Position numbers and translations under genes: made by a program. A stretch of 10,242 bases of DNA, from NCBI GenBank assembly GCA_030635465.1, contig DAOVYU010000016.1:1-10242 (forward strand), read 5' to 3'. This document shows positions 1 through 6,595 of this stretch, one piece after another. Position 1 is the stretch's first letter, and each line of letters begins with the position of its first letter. This stretch comes from Bacteroidales bacterium. GTDB taxonomy: Bacteria; Bacteroidota; Bacteroidia; Bacteroidales; JAADJA01. Below the pieces are notes generated by a model. It saw only the letters and a program-made list of their open reading frames with translations. It was not told the origin of the DNA and searched no databases.

Positions 1-357
1 GGTAAAATAACTGCTAATGCAGTTAGGGTACCTACTGCTAATGTTTCTCTGGCGATCTTATCTCTTTCATTAAAAAAGACTACTTCGCGTGAAGAAGTCA
101 TTGAAATATTAAGACATGCAGCTTTACGAGGTGATTTTGTTGAACAAATCAGGTTTTCAGCTTCCAACGAATCTGTCTCTTCTGATTTTATTGGAGATCC
201 GGTAGCTAGTATCTTTGACAGTCCTGCAACCCTGGTTTCTGACGATGGTAAAAATGTCCAACTCTACCTTTGGTACGATAATGAATTTGGATATACCATG
301 CAGGTAATTCGTCTTTCAAGGTATTTTGCAAAAGTTAAAAGATATACATATTACTAA
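1..357 (+). CDS. Glyceraldehyde-3-phosphate dehydrogenase, long form, C-terminal fragment (5' end outside window)
   Basis: The first 118 codons of the window are open in frame 1 and end in tandem stops (TAA TAA, 355-360). The translation carries hallmarks of the GAPDH catalytic domain. These are NAVRVPT followed by NVSLAIL near the fragment start, an SSDFIGDP segment (the usual SSDF/SxDF motif), and WYDNEFGY encoded from 271, the near-invariant C-terminal motif of the family. GAPDH oxidises glyceraldehyde-3-phosphate to 1,3-bisphosphoglycerate with NAD(P) in cytosolic glycolysis or gluconeogenesis. The wording of the motifs and the extra residues after the WYDNEFGY helix fit the long (about 480-residue) GAPDH type found in Bacteroidota better than the 330-residue GapA type; this is from memory of the family. 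The catalytic cysteine and the NAD-binding domain lie upstream of the window and cannot be checked. A terminator follows 20 bases after the first stop codon, so this gene ends its transcription unit. Confidence 0.9.
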   Translation, partial: GKITANAVRVPTANVSLAILSLSLKKTTSREEVIEILRHAALRGDFVEQIRFSASNESVSSDFIGDPVASIFDSPATLVSDDGKNVQLYLWYDNEFGYTMQVIRLSRYFAKVKRYTYY

Positions 358-377
358 TAAAGTATAAGAATTATTAT

Positions 378-412
378 AATGGGCTTTCCCTAAAGATTGC
401 CCATTTTTTATT
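378..412 (+). terminator. Rho-independent terminator after the GAPDH gene
   Basis: AATGGGC (378-384) pairs perfectly with GCCCATT (399-405), giving a 7-bp stem with a 14-base loop. It is followed directly by a T-rich run (TTTTATTTTT, 406-415). The position, 20 bases past the GAPDH stop and about 60 bases before pyrG, fits intrinsic termination of the upstream transcript. It also means pyrG needs its own promoter in 413-471. Confidence 0.8.
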
Positions 413-440
413 TTTACTTCATGGTTTAAACAATTAATCA

Positions 441-448
441 GATATTTG
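441..448 (+). promoter_or_regulatory. Weak candidate -7 element for pyrG
   Basis: GATATTTG matches the Bacteroidota -7 consensus TAnnTTTG at all but the first base. It sits 23 bases before the pyrG ATG and downstream of the GAPDH terminator, where a promoter is expected. I could not find a convincing -33 TTG/TTTG at the usual spacing. A purine-rich AAAGGA (460-465) about 6 bases before the ATG could act as a ribosome binding site. Confidence 0.3.
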
Positions 449-471
449 CATAAACAACAAAGGAAATAAAA

Positions 472-2091
472 ATGGCCCGAACAAAATACATTTTCGTAGT
501 TGGTGGTGTTGTGTCTTCACTGGGAAAAGGGATTATATCAGCCTCATTGGCAAAATTATTACAATCAAGGGGATTTTCTGTTGCATTGCAGAAACTAGAT
601 CCTTATATCAATGTTGATCCTGGAACACTAAACCCGTATGAGCATGGCGAATGTTATGTAACAGAAGATGGAGCTGAAACTGATCTTGATTTGGGCCACT
701 ATGAGCGGTTTTCAAATGTTCCTACTTCACAAGCAAATAATGTGACAACAGGCAGTGTTTATAAAACTGTTATAGAAAAAGAACGAAAAGGAGATTACCT
801 CGGTCATACAGTTCAGGTCATTCCACACATCACAGATGAGATTAAACGAAGAATTAAAATCCTGGGTAAAACAGGCAAATATGATTTTGTAATAACAGAA
901 ATTGGTGGAACTGTTGGTGATATTGAATCTTTACCATATATAGAAACCGTTCGTCAGATGCGATGGGAAATGGGAAGGGATTGTGCAGTCATTCACTTGA
1001 CACTTGTCCCCTATTTAGCAGCAGCAGGCGAATTGAAGACAAAACCCACTCAACACTCTGTTAAGACCTTACTGGAATCAGGAGTTCAACCTGACATTAT
1101 TGTTTGCCGGACTGAAAGACCTCTATACAATGGATTAAAGGATAAAATAGCCAAGTTCTGTAATGTTGAACCCTCATCTGTTATTGAAGCCAGGGATGCT
1201 GAAACCATTTATGAGGTTCCATTGATGATGCGGGAAGAAAACCTGGATACTGAAATATTGAGAAAAACGATGATGCCACTTGATAATTCACCGGATTTAC
1301 AAAAATGGGAGGAGTTCTTATACAAACTTAAAAATCCTTCAGATGAAGTCACCATTGGTTTAGTTGGTAAATATGTGGAGCTGAAAGATGCCTACAAATC
1401 CATCAATGAGTCTTTTGTGCATGCAAGTGCAGCCAACGAGTGTAAAGTCAATGTAAAGTTGATCCATTCAGAACATATAAATAAAAAGAATGGAGCCGAA
1501 ATTTTAAAAGGTTTAAATGGAATTCTTGTGGCACCTGGTTTTGGTGAAAGGGGAATTGAAGGTAAAATTGAAGCCATTAAATTTGCCAGGGAAAACAAAA
1601 TCCCATTTTTGGGTGTTTGCTTAGGAATGCAATGTGCCGTTATAGAATTTGGCCGTAATGTAATTGGATATAAAAGTGCCCATTCTACAGAAATGAATCT
1701 CGACACAAAATATCCAGTCATTGATTTAATGGAAGAACAAAAGAAAATTAAAGGAATGGGTGGCACCATGCGCCTGGGGAAATATCCTTGTAAAGTTAAA
1801 AAATCAACTAATGTTTACAATATCTACCAAACCCTGAATGTATCTGAACGACATCGGCATCGGTATGAATTTAACAATGAATACCTGGAGGAATATGAAA
1901 ATGCAGGGATGACTGCGGCTGGTATTAATCCCAATGAAAATCTTGTTGAGATTATGGAAATTAAAGACCATCCGTGGTTTATAGGTGTACAATTTCATCC
2001 TGAATACAAGAGTACTGTTGCCAAACCTCATCCGCTTTTTGTTGACTTTGTCAGAGCCACTTTAGAAAATAAGAAAAACTATACAGTATGA
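472..2091 (+). CDS. pyrG: CTP synthase (glutamine-hydrolysing)
   Basis: The protein has 539 residues, full length for the family (about 535-545). It makes CTP from UTP, ATP and glutamine, the last step of de novo pyrimidine nucleotide synthesis, in the cytosol. The N-terminal synthase domain (about 1-270) holds the P-loop-like GGVVSSLGKG at 11-20, KLDPYINVDPGT at 41-52, TEDGAETDLDLGHYERF at 64-80 with the Mg-binding Asp73, and Glu143 within ITEIGGTVGDIES. The C-terminal class I glutamine amidotransferase domain (about 295-535) holds the oxyanion segment PGFGERG (355-361), nucleophile Cys383 in FLGVCLGMQ, and His509/Glu511 in FHPEY. All key residues are present, so the enzyme should be active. 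The ATG is preceded by AAAGGA, and the MARTKYIF start matches the family. The TGA stop overlaps the start of the next gene (ATGA), suggesting translational coupling to the DUF4197 lipoprotein. Confidence 0.98.
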   Translation: MARTKYIFVVGGVVSSLGKGIISASLAKLLQSRGFSVALQKLDPYINVDPGTLNPYEHGECYVTEDGAETDLDLGHYERFSNVPTSQANNVTTGSVYKTVIEKERKGDYLGHTVQVIPHITDEIKRRIKILGKTGKYDFVITEIGGTVGDIESLPYIETVRQMRWEMGRDCAVIHLTLVPYLAAAGELKTKPTQHSVKTLLESGVQPDIIVCRTERPLYNGLKDKIAKFCNVEPSSVIEARDAETIYEVPLMMREENLDTEILRKTMMPLDNSPDLQKWEEFLYKLKNPSDEVTIGLVGKYVELKDAYKSINESFVHASAANECKVNVKLIHSEHINKKNGAEILKGLNGILVAPGFGERGIEGKIEAIKFARENKIPFLGVCLGMQCAVIEFGRNVIGYKSAHSTEMNLDTKYPVIDLMEEQKKIKGMGGTMRLGKYPCKVKKSTNVYNIYQTLNVSERHRHRYEFNNEYLEEYENAGMTAAGINPNENLVEIMEIKDHPWFIGVQFHPEYKSTVAKPHPLFVDFVRATLENKKNYTV

Positions 2092-2840
2092 AAAAATTAT
2101 TTATCATCTTATCATTGCTTATTTCCTTTACTTCATGCGAGGACACAGATGATATAATTGATATTATAGAAAATGTTGGGCTTACTGAAGCAGAAGTTAT
2201 TGAAGGGCTTAAAGAAGCTCTAAAAGTTGGTACTGATACTGCTGTTACTACAGTTTCTAAGGTAGATGGATATTTTCTTGATGAATTGATAAAGATATAT
2301 TTACCTCCTGAAGCTGATATATTGGTTGAAAATACAAATAATCCATTATTATCAACTTTGGGTGTTGATGATTTTATCGAAGATATGATATTGAAACTGA
2401 ACCGTGCTGCAGAAGATGCTGCTACAGAAGCAACACCCATTTTTATTGATGCCATAACTGAGATGACCATACAGGATGCTTTTGATATTTTAAATGGCTC
2501 GGATACTTCTGCTACTCATTATCTACGTGAAAAAACTTTTACCGACCTCCAGGAAGCTTTCCAACCCAAAATAGCTACTTCATTGAACAAGCCATTGGTT
2601 GCCGGAATTTCAGCGGCCGAAACCTGGAATAGTTTTACTATTTTATACAATGATATAGCTAATTCACTGGTAGGACAGTTAGCAGGTCTTACACCAGTAA
2701 ATACAGAACTGGATGAATATGTTACCACCAAAGGCTTACAGGGATTATTTGTTAAAGTAGCTGACGAAGAAATTGCCATCCGTAATGATGCTTTGGCCCG
2801 TGTAACTGATATCTTAGAAAAGGTGTTTGGTGGAAATTAA
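2088..2840 (+). CDS. DUF4197 family lipoprotein
   Basis: The 250-residue protein has a classic lipoprotein signal: MKK, a hydrophobic stretch (4-14), then a FTSC lipobox with Cys17 as the predicted lipidated residue. The residues right after it (EDTDD) are acidic. In Bacteroidota, acidic residues just after the cysteine can act as an export signal to the outer face of the outer membrane, so surface exposure is possible but inferred. The mature part resembles DUF4197: GLKEALKVGTDTAV at 40-53, an LPP segment at 72-74, LNRAAEDAA at 104-112, and the region around DILNGSDTSATHYLREKT at 133-150. These are the recognisable family blocks. The remainder looks largely helical, with alternating charged and hydrophobic residues. 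The function of DUF4197 is unknown. The ATG overlaps the pyrG stop (ATGA), so it is probably translated from the pyrG transcript by re-initiation; I see no separate promoter. I am confident of the family and the lipoprotein call, but assign no function. Confidence 0.88.
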   Translation: MKKLFIILSLLISFTSCEDTDDIIDIIENVGLTEAEVIEGLKEALKVGTDTAVTTVSKVDGYFLDELIKIYLPPEADILVENTNNPLLSTLGVDDFIEDMILKLNRAAEDAATEATPIFIDAITEMTIQDAFDILNGSDTSATHYLREKTFTDLQEAFQPKIATSLNKPLVAGISAAETWNSFTILYNDIANSLVGQLAGLTPVNTELDEYVTTKGLQGLFVKVADEEIAIRNDALARVTDILEKVFGGN

Positions 2841-2853
2841 TTCTCCACAGAAT
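2840..2853 (+). terminator. Possible weak terminator hairpin between convergent genes
   Basis: ATTCT (2840-2844) and AGAAT (2849-2853) form a perfect 5-bp stem around CCAC, followed by AGTTTATTTTAA. It begins at the last base of the DUF4197 stop codon, in the 34-base gap before the convergent DHOD-like gene. The stem is short and AT-rich, so it is a weak candidate, but it is the only hairpin with a T-rich tail in the gap. Confidence 0.3.
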
Positions 2854-2874
2854 AGTTTATTTTAAGTAGCAATT

Positions 2875-3861
2875 TTATTCGATTCCAGCAAAATGTTTCA
2901 TAAACTGCACACGTTCATAAGCAGCAGGATTTTCAGTTTCTTTATAGCTCATTTTACCAATAAACTTATCAGTGGTGGCAAAGTTATGCTTATCCATCCA
3001 GCTATCCACAAATTTTATCATTTCCGGGATAACTCCGGTACCATTTTTATATAGCGTAGAAGTTATTTGAACTGCTTTGGCCCCGGCAAGGAGTTGCTTC
3101 ACCACACCTGCACCATCATGTACACCAGTTGAAGCCGCAATATCGCAATGAAGCCTGTCGGATAACATAGCCACCCATCTAAGAGAAATGGCTATTTCTT
3201 CAGGTGTGCTAAATACATGGGATGCAGTTACTTCAAATTTATCAATATCAATATCCGGTGAAAAGAACCTGTTAAAAAGAACCATTCCTTTAATTCCGGT
3301 CCATGATAATTTTAATGCAGTCTTTGCTAAACCCGAAAAATAATAGCTGATTTTTAAAGCTACCGGGATGGAGACTTCCTTAATAATAGCCATAGCAATA
3401 TCGAAGTAAACCTGTTCATTTTGTTCAGAATTTCTTTTGGGGTCAGATGGAAGTATAAAAACATTCAACTCCAAAGCATCTGCACCTGCTTCCTGCATTT
3501 TCCTGGCAAATGAAATCCATTCAGAGGAAGAAACACAGTTTATACTGGCAATGACCGGTATTTCAACCGAACTCTTACAATTTCTGATTAATTCAAGATA
3601 TTCAGAAACTGAATTATCCCTGGTATAATTACTGATATAATCCTCAGCTTCCGGATATCCATACATCGAGTCACTTTGGGTAACCGATTTATGAATCTGA
3701 AAATTAATTTGTTCCTCAAATAAGGACTTCAGAACTACAGCTCCAGCACCAAGTTTTTCAATTTCTTTAACTTTCTCTACTGTATTGGTTAATCCTGAAC
3801 TACCAACAATAATGGGATTTTTAAGCTCTAATCCCATATATTTGACTCGTAAATCTGCCAT
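2875..3861 (-). CDS. Dihydroorotate dehydrogenase-like FMN flavoprotein (non-canonical active site)
   Basis: The 328-residue protein has the FMN-binding TIM-barrel layout of class 1 dihydroorotate dehydrogenases (DHODs). It opens with LELKNPIIVGSSGLT (11-25), followed by VVLKSLFEEQI (42-52), ASINC (105-109), ALELN (129-133), VALKIS (167-172), and the phosphate-site region STGVHDGAGVVKQLLAGAKAVQ (244-265). True class 1A enzymes read NLSCPN after the ELN motif, with Cys as catalytic base. Here the same place reads NVFILPSD (133-140), and the aligned position is Ile136, neither Cys nor Ser. The SLFEEQI motif and this altered loop match the 'dihydroorotate dehydrogenase-like' subfamily, whose substrate is not established. 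It is therefore better called an oxidoreductase of unknown substrate than PyrD. It is convergent with the pyrG pair and divergent from gldF, and seems to be transcribed alone. The ATG at 3861 is supported by a candidate promoter just upstream; the Shine-Dalgarno is weak. Confidence 0.88.
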   Translation of the reverse strand: MADLRVKYMGLELKNPIIVGSSGLTNTVEKVKEIEKLGAGAVVLKSLFEEQINFQIHKSVTQSDSMYGYPEAEDYISNYTRDNSVSEYLELIRNCKSSVEIPVIASINCVSSSEWISFARKMQEAGADALELNVFILPSDPKRNSEQNEQVYFDIAMAIIKEVSIPVALKISYYFSGLAKTALKLSWTGIKGMVLFNRFFSPDIDIDKFEVTASHVFSTPEEIAISLRWVAMLSDRLHCDIAASTGVHDGAGVVKQLLAGAKAVQITSTLYKNGTGVIPEMIKFVDSWMDKHNFATTDKFIGKMSYKETENPAAYERVQFMKHFAGIE

Positions 3862-3895
3862 GCTTTACAATTATAATTTTGGTGTTTAAAGGTAA

Positions 3896-3903
3896 CAAAT
3901 TTA
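3896..3903 (-). promoter_or_regulatory. Candidate -7 element for the DHOD-like gene
   Basis: Read on the minus strand, these bases are TAAATTTG, a full match to the Bacteroidota -7 consensus TAnnTTTG. They lie 34 bases upstream of the ATG at 3861, which would give a leader of roughly 25-30 bases. No clear TTG/TTTG -33 element is present at the usual spacing; the nearest T-rich match is TTTA. The call rests on the -7 match and its position. Confidence 0.45.
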
Positions 3904-4043
3904 TATATTCATTTTTGATTAAACGATATGATTGGTTCTTTTTTAACCATTGAACACTTAATATGTAAAGAATCTTAATTACACAAAATCTGAAAACCCT
4001 GATTGTATATTAATGAATACCTAAATTCGTGATAAAAATTAAT

Positions 4044-4051
4044 TAATTTTG
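4044..4051 (+). promoter_or_regulatory. Candidate -7 element for the gldF-gldG unit
   Basis: TAATTTTG is a full match to the Bacteroidota -7 consensus TAnnTTTG and ends 20 bases before the gldF ATG. A start site about 7 bases downstream would leave a very short leader (about 14 bases) with no Shine-Dalgarno sequence. That fits the low SD use of this phylum. A -33 TTG/TTTG at standard spacing is not evident, so confidence is moderate. Confidence 0.45.
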
Positions 4052-4071
4052 CCGCTCAAATTTTCTAGTGA

Positions 4072-4803
4072 ATGTTTACATTATATAAAAAGGAAATCAA
4101 CAGTTTTTTAAATTCCATTTTGGGATATGTTGTAATTGCTGTTTTCCTGATTGTAAATGGTTTGTTTCTATGGGTATTTCCATTAGAGTCAAATATTATG
4201 GATTTTGGATATGCCAATTTAGATGGATTGTTTCTACTGGCTCCATTTGTTTTTCTATTTCTTATCCCAGCTATCACCATGCGTTTTTTCGCTGATGAGA
4301 AAAAAAGTGGGACAATCGAATTGCTAATGACAAAACCATTGACTGACTTGCAGGTGATATTAGCGAAATATTTTGCAGGATTGTCGCTGGTGATCATTTC
4401 CTTAATTCCCACTTTAATATACTTTGTATCGGTATATCAACTGGGATTCCCATCAGGCAATATGGATGTGGGAGGTACTTGGGGATCATATATCGGATTA
4501 TTTTTTCTAAGTGCATCTTTTGTTGCTATAGGACTTTTTGCTTCTTCATTAACGGATAATCAGATCATTTCATTTATTCTGGCTGCTATGATTTGTGGCT
4601 TTATTTATATTGGATTTGAATTTATTTATAGTCTTGATTTGTTTGGAAATATTGACCTTTTCATAAAATCATTGGGTATCAGTTCTCATTATTCATATAT
4701 GAGTAAGGGGGTTATTGACACCAGGGATCTATTATACTTTTTAAGCCTTATTTCATTGTTTATCATTTTAACTAAAATATCATTGGAAAGCAGAAAATGG
4801 TAA
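4072..4803 (+). CDS. gldF: Gliding motility-associated ABC transporter permease GldF
   Basis: The 243-residue integral membrane protein of the ABC-2 permease type has six likely membrane segments (about 17-36, 51-71, 102-121, 139-160, 166-186, 219-235). Between segments 2 and 3 is a cytoplasmic loop, RFFADEKKSGTIELLMTKPL (71-90). This is the signature coupling region of GldF and related auxiliary ABC permeases, which read R-x-F-x-x-E-x-x-x-GT-x-E-L-L-x-T-x-P. The length agrees with GldF (about 240). In Flavobacterium johnsoniae, GldA (ATPase), GldF and GldG are thought to form one ABC transporter needed for gliding, with unknown substrate. No ATPase gene is in this window. gldG follows after a 39-base gap. 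Related systems also occur in non-gliding Bacteroidota, so the presence of gldF does not prove motility. The ATG start places a short basic cytoplasmic N-terminus before the first membrane segment. Confidence 0.93.
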   Translation: MFTLYKKEINSFLNSILGYVVIAVFLIVNGLFLWVFPLESNIMDFGYANLDGLFLLAPFVFLFLIPAITMRFFADEKKSGTIELLMTKPLTDLQVILAKYFAGLSLVIISLIPTLIYFVSVYQLGFPSGNMDVGGTWGSYIGLFFLSASFVAIGLFASSLTDNQIISFILAAMICGFIYIGFEFIYSLDLFGNIDLFIKSLGISSHYSYMSKGVIDTRDLLYFLSLISLFIILTKISLESRKW

Positions 4804-4842
4804 ATAATTGACATCAATGAATAATTATTGAAGTAGAATATA

Positions 4843-6582
4843 TTGGAAAATAAAAGAAAAAATATTAAACGTAATAACCTCATCCAATTGGGATTTGGAT
4901 TAATTATTATTCTTTTATTGAATGTGATTGGAAATTACATTTTTACCCGATTTGACCTTACAGCCGAGAAGCGTTACTCCTTATCACAGCCCACAAAACT
5001 AATGCTGAAAAACCTTGATGATATTGTTTACTTTCAAATATATCTTGAAGGAGAATTCCCAGCTGGATTTAAACGATTACAACGGGAAACACGTGAGATG
5101 CTTGATCAATTCAGGGCATATTCCGAAAATATCCAATATGAATTTATCAACCCTTCGGCCAGTACTGATCCCAAAGAAAGAAATGATGTATATCAGTTGT
5201 TAATGGAAAGGGGATTAAGCCCTACTGATCTGCAGGTTAAAACAAATGAGGGTTCAAGTCAACAAATCATTTTCCCTGGAGCCATTGTTTCGTACAAAGG
5301 AAAGGATTTACCCATTGAATTATTAATGAGTCAAATGGGTACTCCACCTGAGGAGGTTTTGAATAATTCTATTCAAAATCTGGAGTTTAATTTAGCAAAT
5401 ACCATTCGAAAACTAAGTGTACTCAGAAAACCCAAAGTGGCTTTTATTGAAGGTCATGGTGAATTGAGCATAATGGAAACTGCTGATATTGCTTATGCTT
5501 TAAGTGAATATTATTCAATTGAAAGAGTAGAAGTAGCAGGCCAGCTTAACAGCCTTACTGAACGAAAAAACCTGGATAGTACGCGAACCAGCATTCGGAA
5601 TAAATTTGATGCCATCATCATAGCCAAACCGGATACAGTATTTGATGAAAAAGATAAATTTATCATCGACCAATTTATTATGAGAGGTGGTAAAGTATTG
5701 TGGATGATCGATCCGGTATTCGCCAGTATGGATAGTATTCAATTTTCGGATGCCACAGTTGGAGTAATTAATGAACTAAATCTTACAGACCAATTATTTA
5801 ACTATGGTGTCAGGCTAAATACAAACCTGGTGATGGATATAAGTGCTTTACCAATTCCATTAAAAACAGGAGATATGGGAGGTGCTCCGCAAATTGAATT
5901 TTTCCCATGGTACTATTTCCCAGTACTTAACCCTTTACAAGATCATCCGATTGTAAAAAACCTGAATGCCATTAAAACCGAATTTATCAGTAGTATTGAT
6001 ACTCTGGATAATAAAGGAATACAAAAGACTATTTTACTCACTTCATCACAGTATTCAAGAACAGTTAATACCCCAGTTTTAATTAGCCTGGAAATTTTGC
6101 AAAAAGAACCTGACAAAAGATTATATAATAAACATCATATTCCTGTTGCAGTATTGCTTGAAGGAAAATTTCAATCACTATTCTGGAACCGGATTCCACC
6201 TGAAATCCGTGATAATAAAGATATCGGATTTATAGCTTCAAGTGAGCCTGGAAAAATGATTATTGTAGGTGATGGAGATATCATTAAAAACCAGATCCGA
6301 AATCAAGATTCTCAGCAATCGCCCTATCCACTGGGTTATGACAGGTATACAGGTCAAACATTTGGCAACAAGGAGTTTATTTTAAACGCCATGAATTATT
6401 TGATTGATGAAAATGGATTAATTTCAATTCGGTCACGGGAATTAAAATTAAGATTGCTCGATCGAACAAAGATCAAAGAGAATAAATTATTCTGGCAATT
6501 AGTAAATACTGTATTCCCTGTTGTTCTGATAATTATCATGGGTATTATTTTATATTACCTGCGAAGAAAGAAATACGCTTAA
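4843..6582 (+). CDS. gldG: Gliding motility-associated ABC transporter auxiliary protein GldG
   Basis: The 579-residue protein has a basic cytoplasmic N-terminus, a membrane segment at about 13-34, a large periplasmic domain, and a second membrane segment near the end (about 553-573) followed by a basic tail (RRKK). Family features are FTRFDLTAEKRYSLS (34-48), GHGE (204-207) within FIEGHGELS, the stretch FDAIIIAKPDTVFDEKDKF before a MRGGKVLWMIDPV strand-loop, and a late GDGDIIKNQ segment. These match the GldG/ABC-type auxiliary domain that partners GldF; its biochemical role is unknown. The start is unusual. A TAG stop lies in frame at 4834-4836, no in-frame ATG occurs before residue 54 (inside the periplasmic domain), and the N-terminal anchor is needed. 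TTG at 4843 is therefore the best start. No Shine-Dalgarno is visible ahead of it. The gene lies 39 bases after gldF and 13 bases before the third gene, consistent with one operon. Confidence 0.93.
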   Translation: MENKRKNIKRNNLIQLGFGLIIILLLNVIGNYIFTRFDLTAEKRYSLSQPTKLMLKNLDDIVYFQIYLEGEFPAGFKRLQRETREMLDQFRAYSENIQYEFINPSASTDPKERNDVYQLLMERGLSPTDLQVKTNEGSSQQIIFPGAIVSYKGKDLPIELLMSQMGTPPEEVLNNSIQNLEFNLANTIRKLSVLRKPKVAFIEGHGELSIMETADIAYALSEYYSIERVEVAGQLNSLTERKNLDSTRTSIRNKFDAIIIAKPDTVFDEKDKFIIDQFIMRGGKVLWMIDPVFASMDSIQFSDATVGVINELNLTDQLFNYGVRLNTNLVMDISALPIPLKTGDMGGAPQIEFFPWYYFPVLNPLQDHPIVKNLNAIKTEFISSIDTLDNKGIQKTILLTSSQYSRTVNTPVLISLEILQKEPDKRLYNKHHIPVAVLLEGKFQSLFWNRIPPEIRDNKDIGFIASSEPGKMIIVGDGDIIKNQIRNQDSQQSPYPLGYDRYTGQTFGNKEFILNAMNYLIDENGLISIRSRELKLRLLDRTKIKENKLFWQLVNTVFPVVLIIIMGIILYYLRRKKYA

Positions 6583-6595
6583 ATTATAGAACAGT

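Larger units (their letters stand above)
3862..4071. other. Divergent intergenic region between the DHOD-like gene and gldF
   Basis: This 210-base AT-rich gap separates two divergently transcribed units. It holds one candidate -7 box for each direction (3896-3903 minus, 4044-4051 plus). I see no open frame worth calling, no tRNA-like fold and no strong repeat. The only inverted repeat noticed is a 5-bp TGGTT/AACCA pair at 3933-3949, too weak to call an operator. Confidence 0.6.

Noticed and set aside
378..471. Possible CTP-responsive attenuator ahead of pyrG
   Set aside because: The hairpin sits 20 bases after the GAPDH stop and has the shape of a simple terminator. There is no alternative antiterminator pairing that I can see and no initial C-run of the type used in Firmicutes pyrG control.
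1392..1769. 125-codon open frame on the minus strand inside pyrG
   Set aside because: It lies fully opposite a highly conserved CTP synthase region, has no family resemblance and no start signals. It is a shadow of codon bias on the coding strand.
3933..3949. Inverted repeat TGGTT/AACCA in the divergent intergenic region
   Set aside because: Only 5 bp around a T-rich spacer, which is expected by chance in AT-rich DNA. There is no second copy to suggest an operator.
4065..4412. 115-codon open frame on the minus strand opposite the start of gldF
   Set aside because: The overlap with the clear GldF reading frame and the lack of any recognisable domain make it a shadow frame.
4817..4831. Mini open frame ATG-AAT-AAT-TAT-TGA between gldF and gldG as a gene
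   Set aside because: Four codons with no start signal. It is mentioned in the gldG start finding as a possible leader, but not supported as a gene.
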